The notes: generated by a model not told the origin, from the sequence alone. 64,000 nucleotides of DNA from Aureitalea sp. L0-47 (GCF_026126405.1 NZ_JAFMTQ010000002.1:186001-250000); one strand, 5' to 3'. Counted from the first letter of the stretch, positions 53,547-62,460 are shown. Numbers and translations: made by a program.

Positions 53547-55053
53547 AACTTATAAAACCCCCGGAGTTTATATTCGGGAACTGGATGCATTTGGGAATTC
53601 AGTGGTTCCGGTGCCCACTGCCGTTCCCGTTTTTATAGGGCATACAGAGAAGGCCGAATTTGAAGGAAAGGATTTATCCAACCAACCTGTAAAGATCCTG
53701 TCTTTGAAGGAATATGAGAATTATTTCGGAGCTCATTTTCCGGATACAGTTTTCAATATCCAACTAGATACTACAGCAGCAGAATTTACCACGTCCAATG
53801 GCAATATGTATACCATTAGTGCAGAATCGGCTCGATACAGGATGCCGGAAGCCATGCGGTTCTTTTATATGAATGGAGGTGGGGATTGCTATGTTATGAG
53901 CATAGGAGATTTCAATACATCGTTCGACAAAAACAAGTTTACTAATGCCGTCGATGCCCTGGAAAAAGAACATGAGATCACGCTTTTGTTGGTTCCAGAA
54001 GCGGTTGAGCTCCCCGGACAGGATTCCTATGACGTACTCAACTTCATGATACAGCATTGCGGTGAGACCATGGATAAATTTACTATTCTCGATATTCCCA
54101 GAGGTTACGAGGAACTTGAGCCTGTACCCAATTGTATTGATGATTTTAGGGATAAGGTAGGAGCCATAATTCAAAATCACAATAGTTATGCAGCCGCCTA
54201 TTACCCCTGGTTGCATACTTCGATCTATCAAACCAAGGATGTTTCGTATAAAAATATTTCGGAAGATTTCTACGATGAGCTTGCAGATATTATTGAAGAG
54301 GAAATAACTGCCGGAGGTGCTTCATTAAATGATTCACAGTTACAATTTCTGTCCTGCTTCAGAAATAAAGGCTTAAGTCACAACGGACAATTCACCCTGG
54401 AACAAGCAGATGCGGCCTTGAGAAATTCGAGTCAGGATTATAAGAAGATTCTTGAAAGCATTCAGAAAAAATTAAACCTTATACCGCCGTCCTCCGCCAT
54501 GGCCGGGATTTACACTATAGTAGATAATAGCGATGGTGTTTGGAAAGCACCTGCGAACGTCGCTGTACAGAGCGTTATTTCACCAGCAGTTAAGATAGGC
54601 CATGACATGCAAGAAGACCTTAACGTTCCCCTGGACGGAAAAGCTGTTTGTGCCATCCGTGCCTTCTCGGGAAGGGGGAATATGGTATGGGGTGCCAGAA
54701 CACTCGATGGTAATTCCAACGACTGGAGATACGTAAACGTAAGACGTACCCTGATCTTCCTGGAACAATCCATTAAAGAAGCAGCCAAAGCATATGTGTT
54801 CGCTCCTAATGATGCATCCACCTGGGTCAATGTAAAAAGCATGATCTCTAACTTCCTTACAGGTATATGGAGACAAGGAGGATTAGTGGGTCCGAAGCCG
54901 GAAGACGCGTACTTTGTTCACCTTGGTCTGGGAACTACAATGACCGCGGAAGATATACTCAACGGCATTCTGAATGTAACGGTTGGAGTGGCGCTTTCCC
55001 ACCCTGCCGAATTTATCATCATAACATTTCAGCAACAAATGCAAACATCATAA
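53539..55053 (+). CDS. eCIS contractile sheath protein
   Basis: The 504-residue protein is a phage-tail-sheath family member, forming the contractile outer tube. The N-terminus KTPGVYIRELDAFGNSVV and the following PTAVPVFIGHTEKAE are typical, as is the C-terminal ILNVTVGVALSHPAEFIII, which mediates subunit interlocking. Only one sheath gene is present, whereas Photorhabdus virulence cassettes have three. It overlaps the preceding gene by eight bases. Confidence 0.93.
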   Translation: MSETYKTPGVYIRELDAFGNSVVPVPTAVPVFIGHTEKAEFEGKDLSNQPVKILSLKEYENYFGAHFPDTVFNIQLDTTAAEFTTSNGNMYTISAESARYRMPEAMRFFYMNGGGDCYVMSIGDFNTSFDKNKFTNAVDALEKEHEITLLLVPEAVELPGQDSYDVLNFMIQHCGETMDKFTILDIPRGYEELEPVPNCIDDFRDKVGAIIQNHNSYAAAYYPWLHTSIYQTKDVSYKNISEDFYDELADIIEEEITAGGASLNDSQLQFLSCFRNKGLSHNGQFTLEQADAALRNSSQDYKKILESIQKKLNLIPPSSAMAGIYTIVDNSDGVWKAPANVAVQSVISPAVKIGHDMQEDLNVPLDGKAVCAIRAFSGRGNMVWGARTLDGNSNDWRYVNVRRTLIFLEQSIKEAAKAYVFAPNDASTWVNVKSMISNFLTGIWRQGGLVGPKPEDAYFVHLGLGTTMTAEDILNGILNVTVGVALSHPAEFIIITFQQQMQTS

Positions 55054-55065
55054 AATAAAATCATT

Positions 55066-55530
55066 ATGGCAGACGACGGATCAGCACAAGGAAGTACATG
55101 GCCCTTACCCAAGTTCTACTTTACAGTAAACCTTGGATCCCAAGATAAAACGGTGTTCTTCCAGGAAGTATCAGGATTGGATACGGAAACTCAGCCCATT
55201 GAATATCGGCACGGAGACAATAAAGTGTTCTCCACCATTAAAATGCCCGGTATCGTAAAGACAGGGAACGTTACCCTGAAAAAGGGCATTTTCGTGAACG
55301 ACAACAATTTCTGGAAGTGGTACGACGCCATTAAGATGAATACGATAAAAAGAGAAACTGTGGTCATTCAACTTCTGGACGAATCGGCCAAACCAACAAT
55401 GACCTGGACGTTGACCAATGCCTGGCCCACAAAGATCACAGGCACCGATATGAAATCGGACGCCAATGAGGTGGCCGTGGAAACACTGGAACTGGCACAT
55501 GAAGGACTAACAATAGCAAATGGCGGATAA
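55066..55530 (+). CDS. eCIS tail tube protein 1
   Basis: The 154-residue protein is a T4 gp19-type tube subunit, seen as PLPKFYFTVNLGSQDKTVFFQEVSGLD and TWTLTNAWPTKITGTDMKSD. It forms hexameric rings of the inner tube. It lies twelve bases after the sheath and two bases before a second tube protein. Confidence 0.93.
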   Translation: MADDGSAQGSTWPLPKFYFTVNLGSQDKTVFFQEVSGLDTETQPIEYRHGDNKVFSTIKMPGIVKTGNVTLKKGIFVNDNNFWKWYDAIKMNTIKRETVVIQLLDESAKPTMTWTLTNAWPTKITGTDMKSDANEVAVETLELAHEGLTIANGG

Positions 55531-55532
55531 TT

Positions 55533-56039
55533 ATGGCAAATGAAAATCCCCCTGTAGCGTTTTATTTTCGATTGAGCTTTAACGGCCTCTCCGGTTCTGT
55601 GGATACCTCTTTTAAAGAAGTGTCCGGGATCTCGATGGAAATGGATACCGAGGAAATCGCGGAGGGAGGGAACAACAGTTTCAAACACAAAGTTCCCACC
55701 TCTGTGAAATTCTCAAATCTCGTTGTGAAGCGTGGATTGGTCCCTAAGAATTCTCCGTTGATCGAATGGTGTAATAAAACGCTGGGGAGTAGCCTTTCAG
55801 AATTCATAGATGCCAAGAACATCGTAGTAAGTTTGCTTGACGAAAATGGCAACCCTCTTAAATCGTGGAGTTTTGCCAATGCCTGGCCGGTAAAATGGTC
55901 GGCGGCAGATCTTAACTCCATGAACAACGAGGTATTGATCGAAACCATTGAATTTGCCTACAGTTATTTCGAAGAAGTTACTATTTCAGGCGGGTCACAA
56001 AGTGAAGACGCTTCATTGTTTGGGGATTTGTTTGATTGA
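55533..56039 (+). CDS. eCIS tail tube protein 2
   Basis: The 168-residue protein is a second gp19-type subunit (FYFRLSFNGLSGSVDTSFKEVSGIS, WSFANAWPVKWSAADLNSM). It is longer at the C-terminus than tube 1. In Pvc/Afp systems a second tube protein (Pvc5-like) forms the ring next to the spike, so it may play that part here. The order tube, tube, spike fits. Confidence 0.92.
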   Translation: MANENPPVAFYFRLSFNGLSGSVDTSFKEVSGISMEMDTEEIAEGGNNSFKHKVPTSVKFSNLVVKRGLVPKNSPLIEWCNKTLGSSLSEFIDAKNIVVSLLDENGNPLKSWSFANAWPVKWSAADLNSMNNEVLIETIEFAYSYFEEVTISGGSQSEDASLFGDLFD

Positions 56040-56104
56040 ATCCTTGCCTATGAGACTGAAACTACTAAGTTAAAAAGCATTAGAATCATAACTAAAAACT
56101 AATC

Positions 56105-57889
56105 ATGCCGATATCACCTATCACAGATAAAACAGATCTGACAACCTTTACAATCCTCGCTAATGGAACCCAAATTCCAGACACCTATCAGGTAGTTAGC
56201 ATTAGAACAGAACAGCATCTCAACAGAATTTCCGAGGCAGAGATAATTCTACTTGACGGGAGTGCTTCGAAAGAAACATTTGAAATTTCCAATTCGAGTA
56301 CGTTTATACCCGGCTCTATTATAGAGATCAAGCTCGGTTACCATAGCAAGGAAGAGGCCGTATTCAAGGGGATTGTTGTCAAGCAAAACATAAAAGTTAA
56401 TGAAAATAATGCCCCCACACTTCATGTTCTGTGCTGGGATGAAACACTTTCTCTCACAATAGAAAGAAAAAATGCGGTCTTCAGAAATAAAACCGACAGC
56501 GATGTTATAAATCAGATCCTAAATAACCATAGGCTGACCGCTGAAATAGCAAAAACAGTTAACATACAGGAGCATTTGGTTCAGCACAATACATCTGATT
56601 GGGATTTTATCCTAAACCGAGCAAAAATTAACGGGATGGTGGTTTCTACCGAATCAGGAACGGTTAAAGTAGCACCTCCTCAAGTATCGACCAAACCGCA
56701 ACTAGAGGTAACTTACGGGCATGACATATTTGCTCTGGACTGTGAGATGGATGCCGAATATCAATTCGATTCGGTAGAGAGTAGTGCCTGGAGCCCGGCT
56801 AAACAATCTGATATAGTTGCTGCATCCACCGAACCTACGCAGAATAAACAAGGGAATATTAGTGGTAAGCAACTTTCTGAAGTTTTAGGGGGTGATACTC
56901 ATAAATTAATGACTTCCGCAAATATCCCTGAAGAAAATCTCAAGACATGGGCAAATGCGACTCTTTTAAACTCACGTTTATCCCGGTTCAGGGGAACTGT
57001 TACCTTCCAGGGTTCATCACTGGCAAAAATGAACACTACCATTAAACTTAACGGAATTAGTAGCAGGTTTAATGGCGATGCCTTTGTTTCAGGAGTGTCG
57101 CATTTGGTTGAGGCGGGAGACTGGAAAACACGAGTATCAATTGGACTTTCACATGAGAAGACTATTGAAAATGAAATTGAAGCTCCTCTGTTGGCCTCCG
57201 GCTTGATCCCCGGGATCCAGGGATTACATTCAGCAGTGGTAAAGCAAATTGATGACGATCCAAAAAGTGAATTCCGTGTGTTGGTAGAAATCCCGATTAT
57301 AGATGAGAATAATGAACGCATTTGGGCAAGACTCGCTTCCCCCTATGCCGGAAATGGTATGGCTGCTTTCTTTCTTCCTGAAATAGGTGATGAAGTCATC
57401 GTTGGTTTTACGAACAATGACCCACGTAGCCCAATTATTCTAGGAAGTATGCACAGTAGTGCTAAACCCGCTCCTGAAACTCCCGACAGAGACAATTCTG
57501 TAAAGACAATTGTTACTCGAAACAAACTTCAGCTAAAATTTGACGATGAACAAAAGTTGATCAGTTTAAATACTCCAGGCGGTAATTCGATGGTGATATC
57601 AGATACCGATGGAGGTCTGACCTTGAGCGACACACACGGCAATAAAATTGAAATGAACTCGAGTGGTATTACCATCGACAGCAAGTCAGATCTGAACCTC
57701 AAGGCAGCCAATTCGGTGAGTATAAATGGAGCCTCAATTTCTGTTAATGGAACAGAATCCATTAGTAATACTGCTGGGACTGTTACCATTACAGGAAACC
57801 TGACTACAAGTATTTCAGGAAACGCCGAATGTAGGGTTTCCAGTAGCGGACAAATGAGTATTACAGGAGCTATGACAATGATTAATTGA
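56105..57889 (+). CDS. eCIS VgrG/gp5-gp27-like spike
   Basis: The 594-residue protein has a gp27-like N-terminal hub, then the gp5 OB-fold (LVEIPIIDENNERIWARLASPYAGNG, FLPEIGDEVIVGFTNNDPRSPIILGSMHS at about 400-455). A C-terminal beta-helix needle is made of short repeats (NLKAANSVSINGASISVNG). It caps the tube and pierces target membranes. The length is typical for an eCIS spike without a fused effector. Confidence 0.92.
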   Translation: MPISPITDKTDLTTFTILANGTQIPDTYQVVSIRTEQHLNRISEAEIILLDGSASKETFEISNSSTFIPGSIIEIKLGYHSKEEAVFKGIVVKQNIKVNENNAPTLHVLCWDETLSLTIERKNAVFRNKTDSDVINQILNNHRLTAEIAKTVNIQEHLVQHNTSDWDFILNRAKINGMVVSTESGTVKVAPPQVSTKPQLEVTYGHDIFALDCEMDAEYQFDSVESSAWSPAKQSDIVAASTEPTQNKQGNISGKQLSEVLGGDTHKLMTSANIPEENLKTWANATLLNSRLSRFRGTVTFQGSSLAKMNTTIKLNGISSRFNGDAFVSGVSHLVEAGDWKTRVSIGLSHEKTIENEIEAPLLASGLIPGIQGLHSAVVKQIDDDPKSEFRVLVEIPIIDENNERIWARLASPYAGNGMAAFFLPEIGDEVIVGFTNNDPRSPIILGSMHSSAKPAPETPDRDNSVKTIVTRNKLQLKFDDEQKLISLNTPGGNSMVISDTDGGLTLSDTHGNKIEMNSSGITIDSKSDLNLKAANSVSINGASISVNGTESISNTAGTVTITGNLTTSISGNAECRVSSSGQMSITGAMTMIN

Positions 57890-57901
57890 TAAGTAAATAG
57901 C

Positions 57902-58405
57902 ATGAACCCACTCTTTATCAACAACGCCGGATTGATCATTCTTGCACCTTACCTCGGCGTACTTTTCGATCGTTGCGGATTAACCAACAATGGGGTATTC
58001 AAAGACAGCGAAGCGGAATTCACGGCAATCCAACTACTGGATTATGCCGGGACCGGTGAAACAAATGCAGCGGAGCACGACTTGGTTCTTCCAAAAATTC
58101 TTTGTGGAATTCCCGTTCAGAATCCAATTGATATTTCAGCAGCAATTAGCGAAGAGCAAAAAGCAACTGTGGATAGTTTACTGGAAGCTGTTACACAGCA
58201 ATGGTCTGCGCTGAATAATACCACAATTGATGCGCTGCGCGGTTCATTCCTGATGCGAAGCGGGAAATTAGAAGAGATGGAAGAAAGTATTCATCTTAAG
58301 TTGGAACAAAAGGCATTCGATATGTTATTGGATTCTATTCCATGGAATATCAGTTCGATCAAATTGAGTTGGATGCCAAAAATATTGAAAGTAGTATGGA
58401 GATAA
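57902..58405 (+). CDS. eCIS tape-measure C-terminal domain, stand-alone
   Basis: The 167-residue protein matches only the C-terminal domain of eCIS tape-measure (Pvc14-like) proteins: FINNAGLIILAPYLGVLFDRCGL, ELVLPKILCGIPVQNPID, ALNNTTIDALRGSFLMRSGKL and PWNISSIKLSWMPKILKVVW. Full tape measures are several hundred residues or more and set the tube length. The long helical N-terminal part is missing, and the spike gene ends only 12 bases upstream, leaving no room for it. It overlaps the ATPase gene by up to 64 bases. Confidence 0.82.
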   Translation: MNPLFINNAGLIILAPYLGVLFDRCGLTNNGVFKDSEAEFTAIQLLDYAGTGETNAAEHDLVLPKILCGIPVQNPIDISAAISEEQKATVDSLLEAVTQQWSALNNTTIDALRGSFLMRSGKLEEMEESIHLKLEQKAFDMLLDSIPWNISSIKLSWMPKILKVVWR

Positions 58406-59733
58406 TAAAGAAATTAGCCGACTCTATCGGCCAGGAGATTGTGTGGTTCGAAGCAGTTGCTAATACTGCTTTAACCCTATATTTTCAGAACAACGACGGC
58501 GATACATCGATCTACGATCACAAACCACCGGCTATTGATAATGATTCGGCCTATGCCGAACTCATAAGGGAATTGGATCTCGGATTTGAAGACCGACTTC
58601 TGCTCATACTTGCTCTTATACCAGTAGTAAAACCACAGGCGCTGGATGTGTTTTTAATACGGAACCAGAACCTCAATAGTGAATTTTCAGAATTCGGAGG
58701 TATTAAGAATTCCACTGCTTCGGGCTTCGTGCCGAGTTTGGAAACGGCTTGTTTTTTACTTTCAGGGAACTCCCTGGAGGAAAGACTCCGAGTTATGAAT
58801 TTATTTCAGAAGGATCATGTTTTATACCGAATTGGTGCTTTGGACTACGATGCCAAACAGGAATTCGGACTAAGGCAACCTCTAAGAGTTTCTTATGAAT
58901 ATCTCGGGTTACTCACCGAAGGTAAAAAGAGACAGGCTGAGATCAGCGCGAAATTTCCTGCCCGACAGATCAGCACAGAACTAGAGTGGGAAGATCTGGT
59001 AGTAGATAAATCCGTCCTATCCAAGCTCGACGAGATCAGGGACTACCTGGTTCACGGTGAACAGATCATGGATGAATGGCAACTTAACCGATATCTCAAA
59101 AAAGGGCTGCGAGCTTTGTTCTACGGGCCTTCGGGAACAGGTAAGACATTAGCCGCCTCACTAATTGGAAAGGCGACCAACCGACCGGTTTTCCGCGTAG
59201 ATCTCAGTTTATTGGTCTCGAAATATATCGGCGAGACAGAGAAGAATCTCGGCCTTCTGTTCAATGAGGCTGAAAACAAAGATTGGATATTGTTTTTTGA
59301 CGAAGCCGATGCGCTTTTCGGGAGGCGGACCCAGACAAAATCGTCCAACGATCGATATGCTAACCAGGAGATCGCCTATCTGTTGCAACGAATTGAAGAT
59401 TTTTCCGGACTGGTGATACTGGCTACCAATATCCAAACAAACATTGACGAAGCTTTTACTCGTCGCTTCCAGGCCATGGTTCATTTTCCAACACCGGGTA
59501 AAAGGGAACGCCTGCAGCTTTGGGAGAAGTATTTTAAGAATTCATTCGAACTTGGAGCGGATGTCGATCTCAATCGGATTTCGGAGGACTTTGAATTGAG
59601 CGGTGGAGAAATACTCAACGTCCTACGCCACTGTGCTCTTGTTGCTGCCAGAAGTAATACGAAAAAAATAAACCAGAAAGATATCCTAACAGGGATCCGA
59701 AAGGAGTATAAAAAATCTAATAAAACCTTATAA
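58342..59733 (+). CDS. eCIS AAA+ ATPase (Pvc15-like)
   Basis: The 463-residue protein has an N-terminal helical domain (about 1-230) and a classic AAA+ module, with Walker A FYGPSGTGKTLAASL (about 260-272), Walker B WILFFDEADALFG, sensor 1 ILATNIQ and Arg finger DEAFTRRF. Pvc15-like ATPases are needed for assembly or loading of effectors in eCIS. Alternative start at 58396 (MEIIKKLADS) would shrink the overlap with the previous gene to 10 bases. Its presence argues for an eCIS rather than a prophage tail. Confidence 0.93.
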   Translation: MEYQFDQIELDAKNIESSMEIIKKLADSIGQEIVWFEAVANTALTLYFQNNDGDTSIYDHKPPAIDNDSAYAELIRELDLGFEDRLLLILALIPVVKPQALDVFLIRNQNLNSEFSEFGGIKNSTASGFVPSLETACFLLSGNSLEERLRVMNLFQKDHVLYRIGALDYDAKQEFGLRQPLRVSYEYLGLLTEGKKRQAEISAKFPARQISTELEWEDLVVDKSVLSKLDEIRDYLVHGEQIMDEWQLNRYLKKGLRALFYGPSGTGKTLAASLIGKATNRPVFRVDLSLLVSKYIGETEKNLGLLFNEAENKDWILFFDEADALFGRRTQTKSSNDRYANQEIAYLLQRIEDFSGLVILATNIQTNIDEAFTRRFQAMVHFPTPGKRERLQLWEKYFKNSFELGADVDLNRISEDFELSGGEILNVLRHCALVAARSNTKKINQKDILTGIRKEYKKSNKTL

Positions 59734-59735
59734 CC

Positions 59736-60125
59736 ATGCCACAACAAGTATGTATGGGAGCCATGATGATCTGTTCCTTCGGGGTAGCACCGTCTTCATT
59801 GATAGTCCTTCCACAGAACAGAGTAATGACCAATAATATGCCTGCGGCGAATATTATGGATAACGTACCCATGGTAAACATTCTACCCTTCGGAATGTGC
59901 AGTTCTCTGGCAAATCCACAGGTGGCAGCTGCAACAACTGCGGCGCTTGGGGTACTTACTCCCATGCCATGCATCCCGGTGACCGTAGCACCATGGGCAC
60001 CGGGCAGCCCTACTGTGATGCTGGCCAATATGCCTACCCTCAACAACGCCTGTACACTCAATTGTACCTGGGGGGGAGTAATCACTATTAATGATCCCGG
60101 ACAGAATCAAGTTCAGGTTGGATAA
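59736..60125 (+). CDS. PAAR-like tip protein (DUF4280/DUF4150 type)
   Basis: The 129-residue protein has the small-residue-rich, Cys-containing pattern of PAAR-like tips: MPQQVCMGAMMICSFG at the start, MPCIPVTVAPWAPGSPTVMLANMP in the middle and LNNACTLNCTWGGVITI at the end. It should sharpen the spike tip with a bound metal ion. It starts two bases after the ATPase stop and is the last gene of the locus. Confidence 0.85.
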   Translation: MPQQVCMGAMMICSFGVAPSSLIVLPQNRVMTNNMPAANIMDNVPMVNILPFGMCSSLANPQVAAATTAALGVLTPMPCIPVTVAPWAPGSPTVMLANMPTLNNACTLNCTWGGVITINDPGQNQVQVG

Positions 60126-60131
60126 TTAAAA

Positions 60132-60153
60132 AAGCCCCCCAACCGGGAGGCTT
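60132..60153. terminator. Bidirectional terminator between eCIS locus and ssb
   Basis: The arms AAGCCCCCC and GGGAGGCTT (one mismatch, loop AACC) lie between convergent genes and are flanked by A-rich and T-rich bases. It probably ends both transcripts. Confidence 0.75.
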
Positions 60154-60174
60154 GAATTGAGAAATAAGCGAATG

Positions 60175-60507
60175 CTATTTCCCGAGCAACAATAGTTCGT
60201 TACAGAAAACTTCTGTGGTATATCGCTTATTTCCGTCCTTGTCTTCGTAGGAGCGGTTGGTGAGCTTGCCTTCGATTGCGATCTCTTTTCCTTTGACTAC
60301 GTAGTTCTCTACCACATTTACGAGTCCACCACGTACGATCACGTTGTGCCAGTAGGTGCGTTCCACTTTTTCACCATTCTTGTCTTTGTAGCTGTCGTCT
60401 GTGGCAATAGAGAATTTTGCCATTTTGTTACCGTCATCGAAGGTCATGATCTCAGGGTCTTGTCCTAGTCTTCCAATCAACTGTACTTTGTTTCTAAGTG
60501 CGTTCAT
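60175..60507 (-). CDS. ssb: Short single-stranded DNA-binding protein
   Basis: The 110-residue protein is an SSB OB-fold: NALRNKVQLIGRLGQDPEI, KMAKFSIATDDSYKD and ERTYWHNVIVRG are typical. It ends at NELLLLGK, right after the OB-fold, so it lacks the Gly/Pro-rich linker and the acidic tail that recruits repair and replication partners. It is therefore likely an accessory SSB, with a full-length one elsewhere in the genome. Confidence 0.92.
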   Translation of the reverse strand: MNALRNKVQLIGRLGQDPEIMTFDDGNKMAKFSIATDDSYKDKNGEKVERTYWHNVIVRGGLVNVVENYVVKGKEIAIEGKLTNRSYEDKDGNKRYTTEVFCNELLLLGK

Positions 60508-60739
60508 AATAATTTAAATTTTAAGGTTTAACAATTGATACTATCGAACGTCTTTCATTCGACAGGGCAAACATAGAACCACTCGGAAAACTTATTCGGT
60601 TGTGAAGTATTTACTTTCGTTTATAGTCGTTTGTAAACGTTTGTATGAGGTTTTGACAATATAAGGAACCCCCTTCAGAAGGGTTTTATAGGCAATGAGT
60701 CTTGGTCGAAACTGGAAATTTAATTATCGGTTTAATTAC

Positions 60740-60747
60740 TACCTTTA
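60740..60747 (+). promoter_or_regulatory. Putative -7 box (TACCTTTA)
   Basis: TACCTTTA lies 36 bases before the second DUF6090 gene, in a 276-base gap that also holds a CCCTT/AAGGG hairpin (60671-60683). It is identical to the octamers at 22169 and 52125. Confidence 0.3.
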
Positions 60748-60783
60748 TACAAGAGTTGCTTCATTATAACCAACCATTAACCA

Positions 60784-61551
60784 ATGATAAAATTCTTTCG
60801 AAAAATAAGGCAAAACCTGCTTTCCGAAGGGAAGACAGGAAAGTATTTTAAATATGCAATAGGTGAAATTGTCCTTGTCGTTATTGGAATATTAATTGCG
60901 CTTTCAATCAATAATTGGAATGAACAAAGAAAAACTAATAAAAGAGAGCAAAACTTACTAAGTGCATTAAAACAAGAATTTATTCATAATCAAAGAGAAC
61001 TGCAAACAGTAATAGAAATTAATCGCAACAATATTGAAGGTGCTGGGGAATTCGCGTCCATTCTTTCACCCAAAGAAACAACGCTTTCAGACCTTGAAAT
61101 TGCCAAGTATTGGGACAAGGCATTCAGACAAGAAGCAATTTTCAGACCCAGTTTGGGCGTACTTAATGAGGCTATTAGTTCTGGAAATCTGAGCATTATT
61201 AAAAATACTGAACTAAGAAATATGCTCTCTTCTTTTGATGCAGAATTGCAGCAACTAAGAAAGCAAGAAGAAACCGTTTTTAATTTTAGATTGGAGTGCT
61301 ATCAAAGTTTAAGAAATTCCGGGAATTTCAGAAAAATATTAGACAATGTAATGGAAACTGAAACCTGGTATACACTTTCCTCAAGTCCGTTTGAAAACTC
61401 TAACAAGGCATTACTTCAATCAGAGAGATTTGAAAATGATATTGTTCTCTTTATAGGAACGTCTGTTTATCTGGAAAAAAAATTTCTAATTCCTTTAGAG
61501 AATAGAATGGGTGAAACTATTCAGGTTTTGAATTCTGAAATCAATGATTAA
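60784..61551 (+). CDS. DUF6090 family membrane protein, copy 2
   Basis: The 255-residue protein has the same layout as the gene at 17736: MIKFFRKIRQNLL, a short linker, one membrane helix (YAIGEIVLVVIGILIALSINNWNEQR) and a long helical domain. The two are paralogues, but conservation is strong only in the N-terminal 50 residues. The DNA here is visibly richer in A and T than most of the window, which hints at separate acquisition. Confidence 0.82.
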   Translation: MIKFFRKIRQNLLSEGKTGKYFKYAIGEIVLVVIGILIALSINNWNEQRKTNKREQNLLSALKQEFIHNQRELQTVIEINRNNIEGAGEFASILSPKETTLSDLEIAKYWDKAFRQEAIFRPSLGVLNEAISSGNLSIIKNTELRNMLSSFDAELQQLRKQEETVFNFRLECYQSLRNSGNFRKILDNVMETETWYTLSSSPFENSNKALLQSERFENDIVLFIGTSVYLEKKFLIPLENRMGETIQVLNSEIND

Positions 61552-61641
61552 AAAAATGAAAGCACAACAATGTATATACTTTATGTCGGCCATACGAAGT
61601 CTATACTAGACCGTAGTAAGCATTTGTGATAATCACGGAGT

Positions 61642-62256
61642 TTGACCATCAGAAAGGACATATTAACTCTCTTACCTTCTTTCGGGATTTTGATTTTTGC
61701 CGGACTTTATGTCTATTCAGCTAGTTTATATCCCGGCGGTTCACAAGCCGACTTAAATTCGGTAGGATTCGATTGGCTCAACAATTATTGGTGCAACTTG
61801 ATGAGTGAAAAAGCTATGAATGGACAAGAAAATCCAGCAAGACCAGTTGCACTTGTTGCAATGGTTATTCTTTGCTCGAGCATGACACTATTCTTTTTTC
61901 AATTTGCAAATTACTTTGTAAAAAACAGAAATTGGAAAATCACAATTAAGATTGCAGGAACTTTAGCAATGCTATCGGCGGTCTTTATTTTCACTATGTT
62001 TCATGATGTAATGACAACAATATTGAGTATTTGTGGTGTTATAGGTATAATCGGAATAATTAGAGCACTACATAAAAACAAAATGACTTTTTTCAAAGTA
62101 AGTGGAATTATCTGCATGATGCTTATAGGCATTATCAACTTGTTCTACTACAATGAAAACTTAATAAAGCTCTTGCCATTTGTACAGATGGCAGCCTTCA
62201 TCCTGATACTTGCCTGGACCGTCGGACTTAATTTAAAAATGAAAAATAAGTCCTGA
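61642..62256 (+). CDS. Six-helix membrane protein of unknown family
   Basis: The 204-residue protein has six predicted membrane helices with short loops. The first extracytoplasmic loop holds PGGSQADLNSVGFDWLNNYWCNL and the sequence EKAMNGQENPARP follows. This layout resembles DUF998-like proteins, but I cannot assign it firmly. The start appears to be a TTG at 61642, 90 bases after the DUF6090 stop; it lies in the same AT-rich patch. Confidence 0.65.
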   Translation: MTIRKDILTLLPSFGILIFAGLYVYSASLYPGGSQADLNSVGFDWLNNYWCNLMSEKAMNGQENPARPVALVAMVILCSSMTLFFFQFANYFVKNRNWKITIKIAGTLAMLSAVFIFTMFHDVMTTILSICGVIGIIGIIRALHKNKMTFFKVSGIICMMLIGIINLFYYNENLIKLLPFVQMAAFILILAWTVGLNLKMKNKS

Positions 62257-62274
62257 AGATGACTCTTTCATTCT

Positions 62275-62409
62275 TTATTCTTCCCACTTCCCATCCCTGG
62301 CTGCCTTATAATTCTTTGCCAGGACATAGATGATGCCCAGCACCACGGGCACAACAACGGCAATGATACCAATCCCTGTACCGGATTCGAGAAATTCTGT
62401 AAAGCTCAT
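62275..62409 (-). CDS. 44-residue single-helix membrane peptide
   Basis: The minus-strand frame starting with ATG at 62409 encodes MSFTEFLESGTGIGIIAVVV followed by the rest of a hydrophobic helix and a basic/acidic tail (KNYKAARDGKWEE). It resembles a small inner-membrane protein. It is divergent from the hydrolase-AraC gene (51 bases apart) and convergent to the six-helix protein. Confidence 0.55.
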   Translation of the reverse strand: MSFTEFLESGTGIGIIAVVVPVVLGIIYVLAKNYKAARDGKWEE

Positions 62410-62460
62410 ACGTCTAAGATAAACACTTGAACATAATTCGTACATTTAGAGTAATTTGAA

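Noticed and set aside
59717-60085. Minus-strand frame opposite the PAAR-like gene
   Set aside because: It has a plausible-looking hydrophobic sequence, but the plus strand has PAAR-like features, correct spacing to the ATPase and no gap in the operon.
52158-60125. Prophage tail or type VI secretion locus
   Set aside because: There are no capsid, terminase or integrase genes, and no TssB/TssC or membrane complex genes. DUF4255, a single long sheath protein, gp19 tubes, the tape-measure C-domain and a Pvc15-like AAA+ ATPase point to an eCIS.
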